5,081 nt of DNA from the NCBI GenBank assembly GCA_027314825.1, contig DAHVAB010000016.1, forward strand, positions 1-5,081, in the 5' to 3' direction. The notes under the pieces were generated by a model that was given only the letters and a program-made list of their open reading frames with translations, was not told where the DNA came from and searched no databases. This DNA comes from Solirubrobacterales bacterium (GTDB taxonomy: Bacteria; Actinomycetota; Thermoleophilia; Solirubrobacterales; Solirubrobacteraceae). The translations under genes were made by a program, and so were the position numbers. Of this stretch, positions 1-5,029 are shown piece by piece (position 1 is the first letter of the stretch; every line of letters begins with the position of its first letter).

Positions 1-1
1 A

Positions 2-814
2 GCGATCAGGGCGCGCGCACAGCTCATGCGGCAACTGGAAAAGCGCATCCGTCAGGATCAGCGGAAGCTCGGTCATCTGCGCGGCAAGCATCACGCCTCC
101 GAACGTGCTGCGGTCCACCAGGAGATGCACGAACTACGCCATCAGCTTCACGGTGCGCATGTGAGCCAGCATGGCGATGAAGGAACTGTGCGCCACCTGG
201 AAGGCAATCTGAGTGTGCTCGGCGCGCAGGACGCGTCCTTGCATGAACGGGCGCACGCGTTGAGCGAAGACCGTTGGAGCATCGTCGGCGCGTCGAAGCA
301 TGGTGGGACGCTTGGCGAAGCGAACTTTGCGCTCGCGCAGCTCGCTCATCAGATGGCACCGCTCGAAGAAGCGAAGGGCGGGAAGGGTCCGTTGGCTTCG
401 CAGGTCGCGAAGGCTCTCGCGGAAGGCGTCGGCGCGGGGGCTCCCCAAGGCGCGCCAGGGGAAACGCAGTCTGAACTGAGCAGCCTGCTGCAGCAGCAGA
501 ACGAAGAACTCCAGAAGCAGTTGTTCGTCAGCCAGCAGCAGTACAAGGTGCTCGCCACGCTGCCGCCGTTCGGAGGGTCGTTCGCTACCGGCGGGATGGT
601 GCCCGGTCCGGTGGGGGCCGCGCGTCTCGCGGTCGTCCACGGCGGCGAGACGGTGCATCCTGTTGGTGCGAGCAGCGACGTGCATCTGCACTTCGCCCCC
701 GGCACCGAGTGGCTACGCGACTTCGTGCGCGTCGAGGTGGAGCATCAGGGGCGTCGTGCGGGCCGCGCGTTCTACACGCCGTTGCCGTCGCGCGGCGGCG
801 GCCATCTGCTCTGA
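2..814 (+). CDS. Phage tail tape-measure-like protein, C-terminal part
   Basis: The frame is open to the left edge, so this is the last 270 residues of a longer protein. The ATG at 26 is probably internal. Counting from that Met, residues 1-60 are charged and helical, rich in Arg, Gln and His, and 150-175 is a Gln/Glu-rich coiled-coil stretch. Residues 183-212 carry a Gly-rich segment including GGMVPGPVGAARLAVVHGGE. A 'GG-VPGP-G, then VHGGE-V-P' tail is, from family knowledge, typical of C-termini of tape-measure and related tail proteins of actinobacterial siphoviruses and prophages. Such proteins set tail length and occupy the tail lumen. Local GC is visibly lower than in the host gene rnz. 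The tail class is fairly secure; calling it the tape measure itself rather than another minor tail protein is less so, because most of the protein is outside the window. Confidence 0.72.
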   Translation, partial: AIRARAQLMRQLEKRIRQDQRKLGHLRGKHHASERAAVHQEMHELRHQLHGAHVSQHGDEGTVRHLEGNLSVLGAQDASLHERAHALSEDRWSIVGASKHGGTLGEANFALAQLAHQMAPLEEAKGGKGPLASQVAKALAEGVGAGAPQGAPGETQSELSSLLQQQNEELQKQLFVSQQQYKVLATLPPFGGSFATGGMVPGPVGAARLAVVHGGETVHPVGASSDVHLHFAPGTEWLRDFVRVEVEHQGRRAGRAFYTPLPSRGGGHLL

Positions 815-835
815 GGCGCGTGCGGGGTGTACGCT
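806..835 (+). promoter_or_regulatory. Possible promoter for the 868 gene
   Basis: A TACGCT box (830-835) fits the actinobacterial TANNNT -10. A weak -35-like CTGCTC lies at 806-811, 18 bases upstream, inside the end of the tail gene. The 11 bases GGGTGTACGCT (825-835) recur exactly at 1126-1136, where a better -35 is present. Transcription would start near 842, about 25 bases before the next start codon. Confidence 0.35.
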
Positions 836-867
836 TCTCAGCAGGAGACGAACCGCCGGGGGGTCGT

Positions 868-1104
868 ATGAGCCAGCCGCAGCCAGTGAAAGAGGCGCAC
901 GCCGCGCCGCCAGCATCACGCTACTTTGCGTTCGTCGTGAAGGGCTGGAGCAAGGAGAAGCTCGCCACGCGACTCGCCGAACGCCTGGAGCCGTTCCTTC
1001 CGGAGGAGATCCTGTCGATCACCTACGCGATCGACCTGCACTTCTTCGCGCCGTGGCGGCGCAACTCGGCGCTCGTCGTCGTCAGGCCAGCCGCGGAAGA
1101 TTAG
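868..1104 (+). CDS. Small unrecognised phage-region protein, 78 aa
   Basis: I do not recognise this protein. ATG 868 was chosen because the frame upstream of it overlaps the tail gene, while this start follows a G-rich run (859-863) and a possible AGGAG at 843-847. The N-terminus (1-16) is Pro/Ala-rich and looks disordered. Residues 18-60 alternate strand-like (YFAFVV), helical (WSKEKLATRLAERLEPF) and strand-like (ILSITYAIDLHFFA) pieces, followed by a hydrophobic strand ALVVVRP. This would suit a compact beta-alpha-beta fold. There is no signal peptide or membrane helix and no Cys. It lies 53 bases after the tail gene on the same strand and may have its own promoter. An accessory phage protein is the natural guess from position; no function can be assigned. 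Confidence 0.6.
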   Translation: MSQPQPVKEAHAAPPASRYFAFVVKGWSKEKLATRLAERLEPFLPEEILSITYAIDLHFFAPWRRNSALVVVRPAAED

Positions 1105-1107
1105 GGC

Positions 1108-1136
1108 TTGCGCTCATCGGCCGACGGGTGTACGCT
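1108..1136 (+). promoter_or_regulatory. Promoter upstream of the 1305 gene
   Basis: TTGCGC (1108-1113) and TACGCT (1131-1136) are separated by exactly 17 bases, a good match to an actinobacterial housekeeping promoter. It sits just after the stop codon at 1104 and in front of a 170-base non-coding stretch. Transcription would begin near 1143, giving a leader of about 160 bases before the ATG at 1305. It is the best complete -35/-10 pair in the window. Confidence 0.6.
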
Positions 1137-1155
1137 GGCCCGGTCCAAGAAAAGT

Positions 1156-1184
1156 GCCCCCGCGCTGGTTGCACAGCCGGGGGC
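1156..1184 (+). other. Strong leader hairpin
   Basis: The left arm GCCCCCG (1156-1162), one bulged C (1163) and GCTG (1164-1167) pair with CAGC (1174-1177) and CGGGGGC (1178-1184). This gives 11 base pairs around the 6-base loop GTTGCA. No T tract follows, so it is not a standard intrinsic terminator. A short palindrome CGTGG-CA-CCACG (1184-1195) follows directly, and a second CCACG at 1206-1210 could compete for the same CGTGG. The hairpin lies about 13 bases into the predicted transcript and may stabilise the leader or act in attenuation. Confidence 0.5.
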
Positions 1185-1270
1185 GTGGCACCACGGGAGT
1201 AGCCCCCACGATGCAGCCTCAGTCTATAGCGTCTCCGAGCCTCGATGACGCGCGTCTGCCTCGCGCCGGC

Positions 1271-1302
1271 TTCTCCCCCAACGATCCCACGAAAGGGGAG
1301 AG
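1271..1302 (+). promoter_or_regulatory. Ribosome-binding site with potential sequestering hairpin
   Basis: The Shine-Dalgarno run AAAGGGGAG (1292-1300) stands just before ATG 1305 and decides that start. The upstream run TCTCCCC (1272-1278) can pair fully with GGGGAGA (1295-1301), plus one wobble pair (1271 with 1302), across a 16-base loop. In that state the ribosome-binding site would be hidden. The pairing is seen directly; that it regulates translation is inference. Confidence 0.35.
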
Positions 1303-1304
1303 CA

Positions 1305-2126
1305 ATGTCCATCACCATGTCCGGTAGTGCGGTCGCACCGTTGCGCTGTGGCCTCTTCAGCCTGCTCGTCCTGGACGCCGAGAAGGTTCAGGAGGCGTGC
1401 GAGCGCGCCGACCGCGAACGCTCCGACCATGCGCTCACTGCGGTCTCGCGAGCCGCGCAGACCGCGCACCTGCTAAGCCGCGCCGGCTGGATCATGCCCA
1501 GGGAGTGGGTGAAGCTCGACACGGGCGGCACCGTCCAGACCGCGCTGCGAGCGTTGAGAACGGAGCTCGGCTACGCGCAAGACGCGCTGGAGGACGCCGA
1601 GCGGATCGGCAACGTCTCGCACGCGGCCAAGGAACGGGCGCGTGTGACGGCAGCCGAAGAGGCGATGCTTGCGATCGAAAGCGCAGACCGGGTGCTCGCC
1701 GAGGAGGAGGAGCCGGCCAGCACGACCGTCGAGCTGGAGAACCGCTACGTGCGGGCTGTGCTCACTGACGTGGTCTGCGACTGGATCAAGGAGACCACAT
1801 GCGGCCGGTGGGAGCCGCAGATCGGATTCACGACGATCGTGGAGGGCGACGAGTTCGAGTTCATCGCGGACAACCTCGCGCAGATCGAGCATCTGAACCG
1901 GCTGGGCGGCCTGCTCCGGGACCTACAGGAGGAGGACGTGCGGAGCGTCAGGCTGCCGAAGGACCGGGAGGCGGTCGCCAAGAGCGTCCGCATCTGCGTG
2001 GATGCGGCACGAGGCACCCTGGAGGAGTGCCCGTCGGAGCGTCTTAACGGTCGCGTCGTGGCGATCCAACACGCCGAGTCGCTCGCTGAGTCGCTCGCAA
2101 TGCCCGCGCTGGCCGAGGCCGCGTGA
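1305..2126 (+). CDS. Unrecognised helical protein, 273 aa, in the element
   Basis: I cannot place this protein in a family. ATG 1305 was preferred to an in-frame start at 1245 because a strong Shine-Dalgarno stands directly before it, whereas nothing comparable precedes 1245. The composition is rich in Ala, Glu and Arg and strongly helical. Residues 24-60 and 76-135 look like long amphipathic helices, ending in the acidic run AEEEEP (132-137). A second part (142-210) contains RYVRAVLTDVVCDWIKETTC and the motif TIVEGDEFEFIADN, then another helical segment to the C-terminus. There is no signal peptide or membrane helix; four of its five Cys (158, 166, 231, 242) fall in the second half. Its stop codon overlaps the start of a small membrane protein by 4 bases, so the two are probably made together, possibly as partners. 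It sits between tail and integration genes, a common place for lysogeny-conversion cargo. No function is assigned. Confidence 0.65.
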   Translation: MSITMSGSAVAPLRCGLFSLLVLDAEKVQEACERADRERSDHALTAVSRAAQTAHLLSRAGWIMPREWVKLDTGGTVQTALRALRTELGYAQDALEDAERIGNVSHAAKERARVTAAEEAMLAIESADRVLAEEEEPASTTVELENRYVRAVLTDVVCDWIKETTCGRWEPQIGFTTIVEGDEFEFIADNLAQIEHLNRLGGLLRDLQEEDVRSVRLPKDREAVAKSVRICVDAARGTLEECPSERLNGRVVAIQHAESLAESLAMPALAEAA

Positions 2127-2365
2127 GCGGCTTTCTCGCAGGCGCCGGCCGCGTGGCCGTGATGTGGCTGCTGTTCGGCTTCCTGCTGTCGCTGCTCACC
2201 GGCCTGCCCGAGGGCGTGGCGATCGTGCTGGCTGCGGTCGCCACGCTCCTGGTCAACGGCGCATGGCGTCAGCAGCAGCGGCAGCGGCTCCTACGGGAGC
2301 ACCGGGAAGAGGTCGAGCACGACGAGGAAGTGCGGCAGATCGTGCGCGAGCGGTGCCGCAGATAG
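2123..2365 (+). CDS. Small two-helix membrane protein, 80 aa
   Basis: The GTG start overlaps the preceding stop as GTGA, the usual sign of translational coupling. Residues 10-28 (including VAVMWLLFGFLLSLLTGL) and 31-47 (GVAIVLAAVATLLVNGA) form two membrane helices joined by the short turn PEG. The last 33 residues are highly charged (Arg, Glu, Gln) and probably form a helix in the cytoplasm. The size and two-helix layout resemble class II phage holins, but no endolysin gene is visible nearby and the partner gene is not a lysis gene that I recognise. Alternatives are a membrane anchor for the 1305 protein or a superinfection-exclusion protein. The stop codon lies inside the left arm of the dyad at 2362-2387. 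Confidence 0.65.
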   Translation: MSGFLAGAGRVAVMWLLFGFLLSLLTGLPEGVAIVLAAVATLLVNGAWRQQQRQRLLREHREEVEHDEEVRQIVRERCRR

Positions 2366-2387
2366 CGCGCCTACGCAGGTGCGCTAT
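2362..2387. promoter_or_regulatory. Dyad operator candidate over the regulator promoter
   Basis: The arms ATAGCGCGCCT (2362-2372) and AGGTGCGCTAT (2377-2387) are complementary at 10 of 11 positions around the spacer ACGC. The right arm covers the first three bases of the -10 box TATACT (2385-2390). No T tract follows, so it is more likely a protein-binding site than a terminator. The obvious candidate ligand is the ribbon-helix-helix protein encoded immediately downstream, which would then repress itself and the coupled integrase gene. Confidence 0.5.
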
Positions 2388-2390
2388 ACT
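2385..2390 (+). promoter_or_regulatory. -10 box of a leaderless promoter
   Basis: TATACT is one base from the TATAAT consensus. Only six bases (2391-2396) separate it from the ATG at 2397, so transcription should begin at or next to the start codon, giving a leaderless message. No Shine-Dalgarno precedes that ATG, which agrees. No convincing -35 is visible, as is common at actinobacterial leaderless promoters. Confidence 0.55.
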
Positions 2391-2396
2391 GTAGAC

Positions 2397-2564
2397 ATGC
2401 CGACTACGAAGCAGGACCCAACGAAGCACGGCACCACGACCGTCCGGCTCCCGTGGGAGCTGGTCGAGCAGGTGCGGCAGGTGGCCGTGAAGCACGAGCG
2501 CAGCCTGAGCGCCGAGATGCGCGTCGCGCTGCGCGACTACATCCGCCGGGAAGGGGGCGAGTGA
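2397..2564 (+). CDS. Ribbon-helix-helix DNA-binding regulator, 55 aa
   Basis: This is a small Arc/CopG-type DNA-binding protein, probably acting as a dimer of dimers. Residues 1-11 form a polar tail; 13-20 (TTTVRLPW) form the DNA-contacting strand; about 20-34 is the first helix; RSLSAE makes the turn; and 38-51 (SAEMRVALRDYIRR) is the second helix. The length and order are typical of the family. ATG 2397 was preferred to an in-frame GTG at 2379 because the -10 box lies between them and the spacing fits a leaderless message. The stop overlaps the integrase start by one base, so both are made from one message. In mobile elements, such proteins next to an integrase act as repressors of the operon or as recombination directionality factors. 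Here the dyad over its own promoter favours autorepression, but an excisionase role cannot be excluded. Confidence 0.78.
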   Translation: MPTTKQDPTKHGTTTVRLPWELVEQVRQVAVKHERSLSAEMRVALRDYIRREGGE

Positions 2565-3814
2565 TGGCACGCACGCCGACGGGAGCCGTCGTGGAGCACG
2601 AGGGCCGCGACGGCCGCACCTACAGGGCTCTCCGGTTCACCGCTTACGGGAAGCGCCGCTACGTGTCTCTCGGCGCCCTGAGCGCCGCAGAAGCGGAGCG
2701 AGAGCTGCGCCACGTACTCGCCGACGTGGAGCGCGGCACCTGGCAGCCGGCGCGAGCCGTCGAGGCCGCGCCGGAGCCGGAGCCGGTGCCGACCTTCCAC
2801 GAGTTCGCAGAGGAATGGTGGACGCGCAACGAAGGGCGGTGGGCGCACAAGACGGTCGTGGACTACAAGTGGCGCCTCGAAAAGCACCTGCTCCCGTACT
2901 TCACGGGTGTCGGCGAGAACCCCAAGCCGAACTACCGGCTCGACGAGATCACATTCGACACGGTGGAGCGCTACATCGCCTCCAAGCTCGCCGAGGATGA
3001 TCCGCTGTCGCCCCGGTGCATCAACATGACGCTGATCACGCTCTCCACGATCCTCGAGACGGCCGTCGAGCGCGGGCTGATCGACCGAAACCCGGCGAAG
3101 GGGCGCAGCCGGCGGGTCAAGGAACGCGCACCGCAGCGCGGCTACCTGGACAGCGAGCAGCAGATAAGCGCTCTGCTCGACGCGGCGGCTCAGATGGACG
3201 CCGAAGCGCGGAAAGGGCGTGAGCACGTCCGCAGGCGGGCTCTCCTGGCCGTTCTGATCTTCGCCGGCCTGCGCGTCGGCGAGCTGTGCGAGCTCCGCTG
3301 GCGCAACGTCGACCTCGCGGGCGGCTGGTTGACCGTCGGCCGGGCGAAGACGGATGCCGGCGTCCGTCGCGTGAAGATCCGCGGCGCGCTACGGGACACG
3401 CTCCTGTCGATCAAGCCGGCAGACGCGCAGCCGGACGCCTACGTGTTCGCCACGCCGGCCGGACGCCCCGTGAACCCGTCGAACATCCGCAACCGCATCC
3501 TCACGCCCGCCGTGCAGAAGGCGAGCGAGAGGCTCGTCAAGGAGGGGGGCGCACCGCTGCCTCACCTGACCCCGCACGGCTGCCGTAGGACGTTCGCCAG
3601 CGTGCTCTACGCGGTCGGGGAGAACCCGGCCGTGGTGATGGCCGAGATGGGGCATACGACGCCGGAGCTGGCGCTGCAGATCTACGCCCATGCGATGCGT
3701 CGTGATGAGCAGGACGCGGAGCGCCTGAAAGCGCTCGTGGAGGGCCACCAATCGGCAGATATTGGCAGACGAGCCGATCTAGACCCCTCAGTGCTGCTGC
3801 GTCACGCGGCGTAG
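2564..3814 (+). CDS. int: Tyrosine recombinase (phage integrase), 416 aa
   Basis: This enzyme integrates and, with a helper, excises the element by site-specific recombination through a 3'-phosphotyrosine intermediate. Residues about 8-50 resemble an arm-binding domain, 76-180 the helical core-binding domain, and 195-390 the catalytic domain. All catalytic positions are visible: Arg237 (AGLRVGE), Lys262 in the strand hairpin (GRAKTD), His338 and Arg341 (HGCRR), His364 (MGHTT) and the nucleophile Tyr374 (QIYAHAM). The length is normal and the gene looks intact. The start follows AAGGGGG (2551-2557) by six bases and overlaps the regulator stop as TGATG; a GTG one codon earlier (2561) is a possible alternative. 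The gene points at a tRNA-Arg gene whose 3' end is about 40 bases beyond the stop, the classic arrangement for integration into a tRNA. Expression should depend on the promoter at 2385. Confidence 0.95.
   Translation: MARTPTGAVVEHEGRDGRTYRALRFTAYGKRRYVSLGALSAAEAERELRHVLADVERGTWQPARAVEAAPEPEPVPTFHEFAEEWWTRNEGRWAHKTVVDYKWRLEKHLLPYFTGVGENPKPNYRLDEITFDTVERYIASKLAEDDPLSPRCINMTLITLSTILETAVERGLIDRNPAKGRSRRVKERAPQRGYLDSEQQISALLDAAAQMDAEARKGREHVRRRALLAVLIFAGLRVGELCELRWRNVDLAGGWLTVGRAKTDAGVRRVKIRGALRDTLLSIKPADAQPDAYVFATPAGRPVNPSNIRNRILTPAVQKASERLVKEGGAPLPHLTPHGCRRTFASVLYAVGENPAVVMAEMGHTTPELALQIYAHAMRRDEQDAERLKALVEGHQSADIGRRADLDPSVLLRHAA
3751..3770 (+). repeat. Tandem 10-base repeat near the attachment site
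   Basis: ATCGGCAGAT (3751-3760) is followed directly by ATTGGCAGAC (3761-3770), 8 of 10 identical and one helical turn apart. The first copy's ATCGGC is also mirrored by GCCGAT at 3773-3778. The repeat is within the integrase 3' coding end, about 85-100 bases from the tRNA 3' end, a plausible position for integrase arm-type or directionality-factor sites. Chance in coding sequence remains possible. Confidence 0.3.
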
Positions 3815-3820
3815 GGCACG

Positions 3821-3847
3821 AAAAAACCCCGCGTTAGCAGGGCTTTT
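3821..3847. terminator. Bidirectional intrinsic terminator between int and tRNA-Arg
   Basis: CCCCGC (3827-3832) and GCAGGG (3837-3842) form a six-pair stem around GTTA. On the minus strand the fourth pair is a G-U wobble and six T follow (complement of 3821-3826), a good terminator for the tRNA, starting about 10 bases after its 3' end. On the plus strand the same pair is a C-A mismatch and CTTTT follows (3843-3847), a weaker terminator for the integrase. Confidence 0.7.
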
Positions 3848-3852
3848 AGGAG

Positions 3853-3895
3853 CGCGCCCGGCGTGATTCGAACACGCGACCTTCCGCTCCGGAGG
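3853..3895. other. Likely attachment site junction (attR/attL) in the tRNA 3' half
   Basis: Tyrosine integrases that use tRNA genes usually cross over between the anticodon loop and the 3' end. Here the integrase stop is about 40 bases from the tRNA 3' end and phage genes lie on that side, while a housekeeping gene lies on the other. The exact core cannot be seen because its partner copy is not in this window. I searched the window for a second copy of the T-arm and acceptor sequence and found none, so the other end lies further left. Confidence 0.55.
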
Positions 3896-3925
3896 CGGAC
3901 GCTCTATCCACTGAGCTACGGGCGC
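3853..3925 (-). tRNA. tRNA-Arg, anticodon CCG
   Basis: Read on the minus strand, this is a complete 73-base cloverleaf. The acceptor stem GCGCCCG/CGGGCGC has seven perfect pairs, the D stem is GCTC/GAGC, the anticodon stem TCCGC/GCGGA, the loop CTCCGGA, and the T arm GCGTG-TTCGAAT-CACGC. The anticodon CCG (complement of 3890-3892) reads the Arg codon CGG, frequent in high-GC genomes. The discriminator base is G. The CCA end is not encoded, because CT follows, so it must be added after 3' processing. The 3' end faces the integrase, so the 3' part of this gene is the likely crossover site of the element, with the intact gene rebuilt at the junction. Confidence 0.95.
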
Positions 3926-4054
3926 AGGCGCGCCGCGATCGGCGCGTGGGAGGGAGCTTAGCGGCGATGCCGGCCGGCCGGCCGGGCGCGGCGGCCTGCA
4001 GCCGCCTGCCCGCGGTCGGGCGCCGCCAGCCGGCATCCGTATACCGTTGCGAGC
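3926..4054. promoter_or_regulatory. GC-rich divergent spacer with fold-back repeats
   Basis: This 129-base spacer separates the divergent tRNA-Arg and rnz genes. On the minus strand a TAAGCT box (complement of 3955-3960) lies 29 bases before the tRNA and may be its -10. The outer arms GATGCCGGC (3966-3974) and GCCGGCATC (4029-4037) are perfectly complementary. Inside, GGGC and GGCGGC (3984-3995) pair with GCCGCC and GCCC (4001-4011). There is also a short CGGC tandem run near 3970-3984. The base composition makes chance palindromes common. Confidence 0.35.
4040..4047 (+). promoter_or_regulatory. -10 region of a leaderless rnz promoter
   Basis: TATACC (4040-4045) overlaps TACCGT (4042-4047), which fits TANNNT. 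From TACCGT there are seven bases to the ATG at 4055, and no Shine-Dalgarno is present, so the rnz message is probably leaderless. No clear -35 is seen. Confidence 0.42.
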
Positions 4055-5029
4055 ATGGACCTCTCGATCTTCTTCGTCGGCACCGGCGGCTCCACTCCGA
4101 GCGCCCGCCGCGGCCTGCCCGCCACGCTCATCCGCCGCGGCGGCGAGCAGCTGCTCTTCGACTGCGGCGAAGGCACTCAGCGCCAGCTCGTGCGCTCGAT
4201 CGGCCTGGTCGACCTGGACTGCGTGCTCATAACCCACTTCCACGCCGACCACTGGCTGGGCCTGCCCGGGATGCTGAAGTCCTTCGCGCTGCGCGAACGG
4301 GAGCGACCATTGAGCGTGTATGGCCCGCCCGGCCTGAAGGAGATCATGGGCGCGGTCCGCTTCATCTACGGGCGGCTGCCGTACGAGCTGGAGATCGTCG
4401 AGATGGGGCCGGCGGAGACGATCGCGCGCGACGGTTACGCGGTGGCCAGCATCCCGGTCCGCCACCGCACCAATGTCGCCTACGGGTATGTGCTCGCGGA
4501 GGACGCCCGCCCCGGGCACCTGGATGCGGAGCTGGCCGAGCGGCTCGGCGTCAGGCCCGGCCCGGACTTCGGGCGCCTCCAGCGTGGGGAGGTCGTGGAG
4601 GGGGTGCATCCGGATCAGGTGATGGGCCCGCGGCGGGAGGGTCGCAAGATCGTGCTGAGCGGAGACACGGCGCCGTGCGAGGCGGTTCTGGTCGCGGCGC
4701 ACGCGGCCGACGTGCTCATCCACGAGTCGACGTTCGCCGAGGAGGAGGCCGAGCGGGCACGCCAGACTCTGCACTCGACCGCGCCGCAGGCCGCCGAGCT
4801 CGCCCGAGGCGCCGAGGTGAGGATGCTCGCGCTCACGCACATCTCCACCCGCTACGCCGGCGGCGAGCTGCGCGAGCAGGCCCGGCTCCTCTTCGCGGCG
4901 ACCGAGGCGCCGCGCGACTTCGACACGATCGAGGTGCCCTTTCCGGAGCGGGGTGAGCCGCAGCTGCTCCGGCGCGGGCAGGGGGCCGGAGCCGCCCCTC
5001 GCGCGTCTCGATCCGTCGACCCTGCCTGA
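4055..5029 (+). CDS. rnz: Ribonuclease Z (tRNA 3' endonuclease), 324 aa
   Basis: A metallo-beta-lactamase-fold, zinc-dependent endonuclease that cuts precursor tRNAs after the discriminator base, leaving the end to which CCA is added; it acts in the cytoplasm as a dimer. The start MDLSIFFVGTGGSTPS matches the family N-terminus. The zinc motif THFHADH gives His61, His63, Asp65 and His66; His137 (VRHRTN), Asp204 (LSGDTAPC) and His262 (LTHIS) complete the metal site. The downstream HEST (223-226) and HST (240-242) motifs are present. Residues about 145-195, with PGPDFGRLQRGE, form the GP-containing region that includes the tRNA-binding exosite arm. The length is that of the short bacterial form, with a roughly 25-residue Gly/Ala/Arg-rich tail that is probably disordered. 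It is host chromosomal, divergent from the tRNA gene and apparently leaderless. High GC and the usual actinobacterial codon bias distinguish it from the phage side. Confidence 0.93.
   Translation: MDLSIFFVGTGGSTPSARRGLPATLIRRGGEQLLFDCGEGTQRQLVRSIGLVDLDCVLITHFHADHWLGLPGMLKSFALRERERPLSVYGPPGLKEIMGAVRFIYGRLPYELEIVEMGPAETIARDGYAVASIPVRHRTNVAYGYVLAEDARPGHLDAELAERLGVRPGPDFGRLQRGEVVEGVHPDQVMGPRREGRKIVLSGDTAPCEAVLVAAHAADVLIHESTFAEEEAERARQTLHSTAPQAAELARGAEVRMLALTHISTRYAGGELREQARLLFAATEAPRDFDTIEVPFPERGEPQLLRRGQGAGAAPRASRSVDPA

Noticed and set aside
134..691. A 185-codon minus-strand frame opposite the tail gene
   Set aside because: The plus strand carries the tail-type VPGP and VHGGE motifs in frame. 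The minus frame shows only compositional Arg/Leu runs.
1156..1184. Intrinsic terminator for the 868 gene
   Set aside because: The stem is strong but is followed by GTGGCACC, not a T tract. It lies after a promoter rather than directly after the gene, so a leader structure is likelier.
1245..1304. Earlier start for the 273-residue protein at 1245
   Set aside because: No ribosome-binding site precedes it. The strong AAAGGGGAG lies inside the extension, directly before ATG 1305.
2453..2563. N-terminal extension of the integrase to position 2453
   Set aside because: It would overlap the regulator gene almost entirely. The extra residues are Arg/Ala/Gly-rich, and a good ribosome-binding site stands before ATG 2564.
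2537..3226. A 229-codon minus-strand frame opposite the integrase
   Set aside because: It lies opposite a complete integrase with all catalytic residues, and has no ribosome-binding site or recognisable motif.
3788..4840. A 350-codon open frame on the minus strand opposite rnz and the tRNA
   Set aside because: It runs through the tRNA gene and lies opposite a clearly recognised ribonuclease Z. Its translation is low-complexity Arg/Gly/Ala-rich, typical of shadow frames in high-GC DNA.
3946..4956. A 336-codon plus-strand frame overlapping rnz
   Set aside because: The translation is almost all Arg, Ala, Gly and Pro with no fold-like pattern. It is a shadow of the rnz frame.
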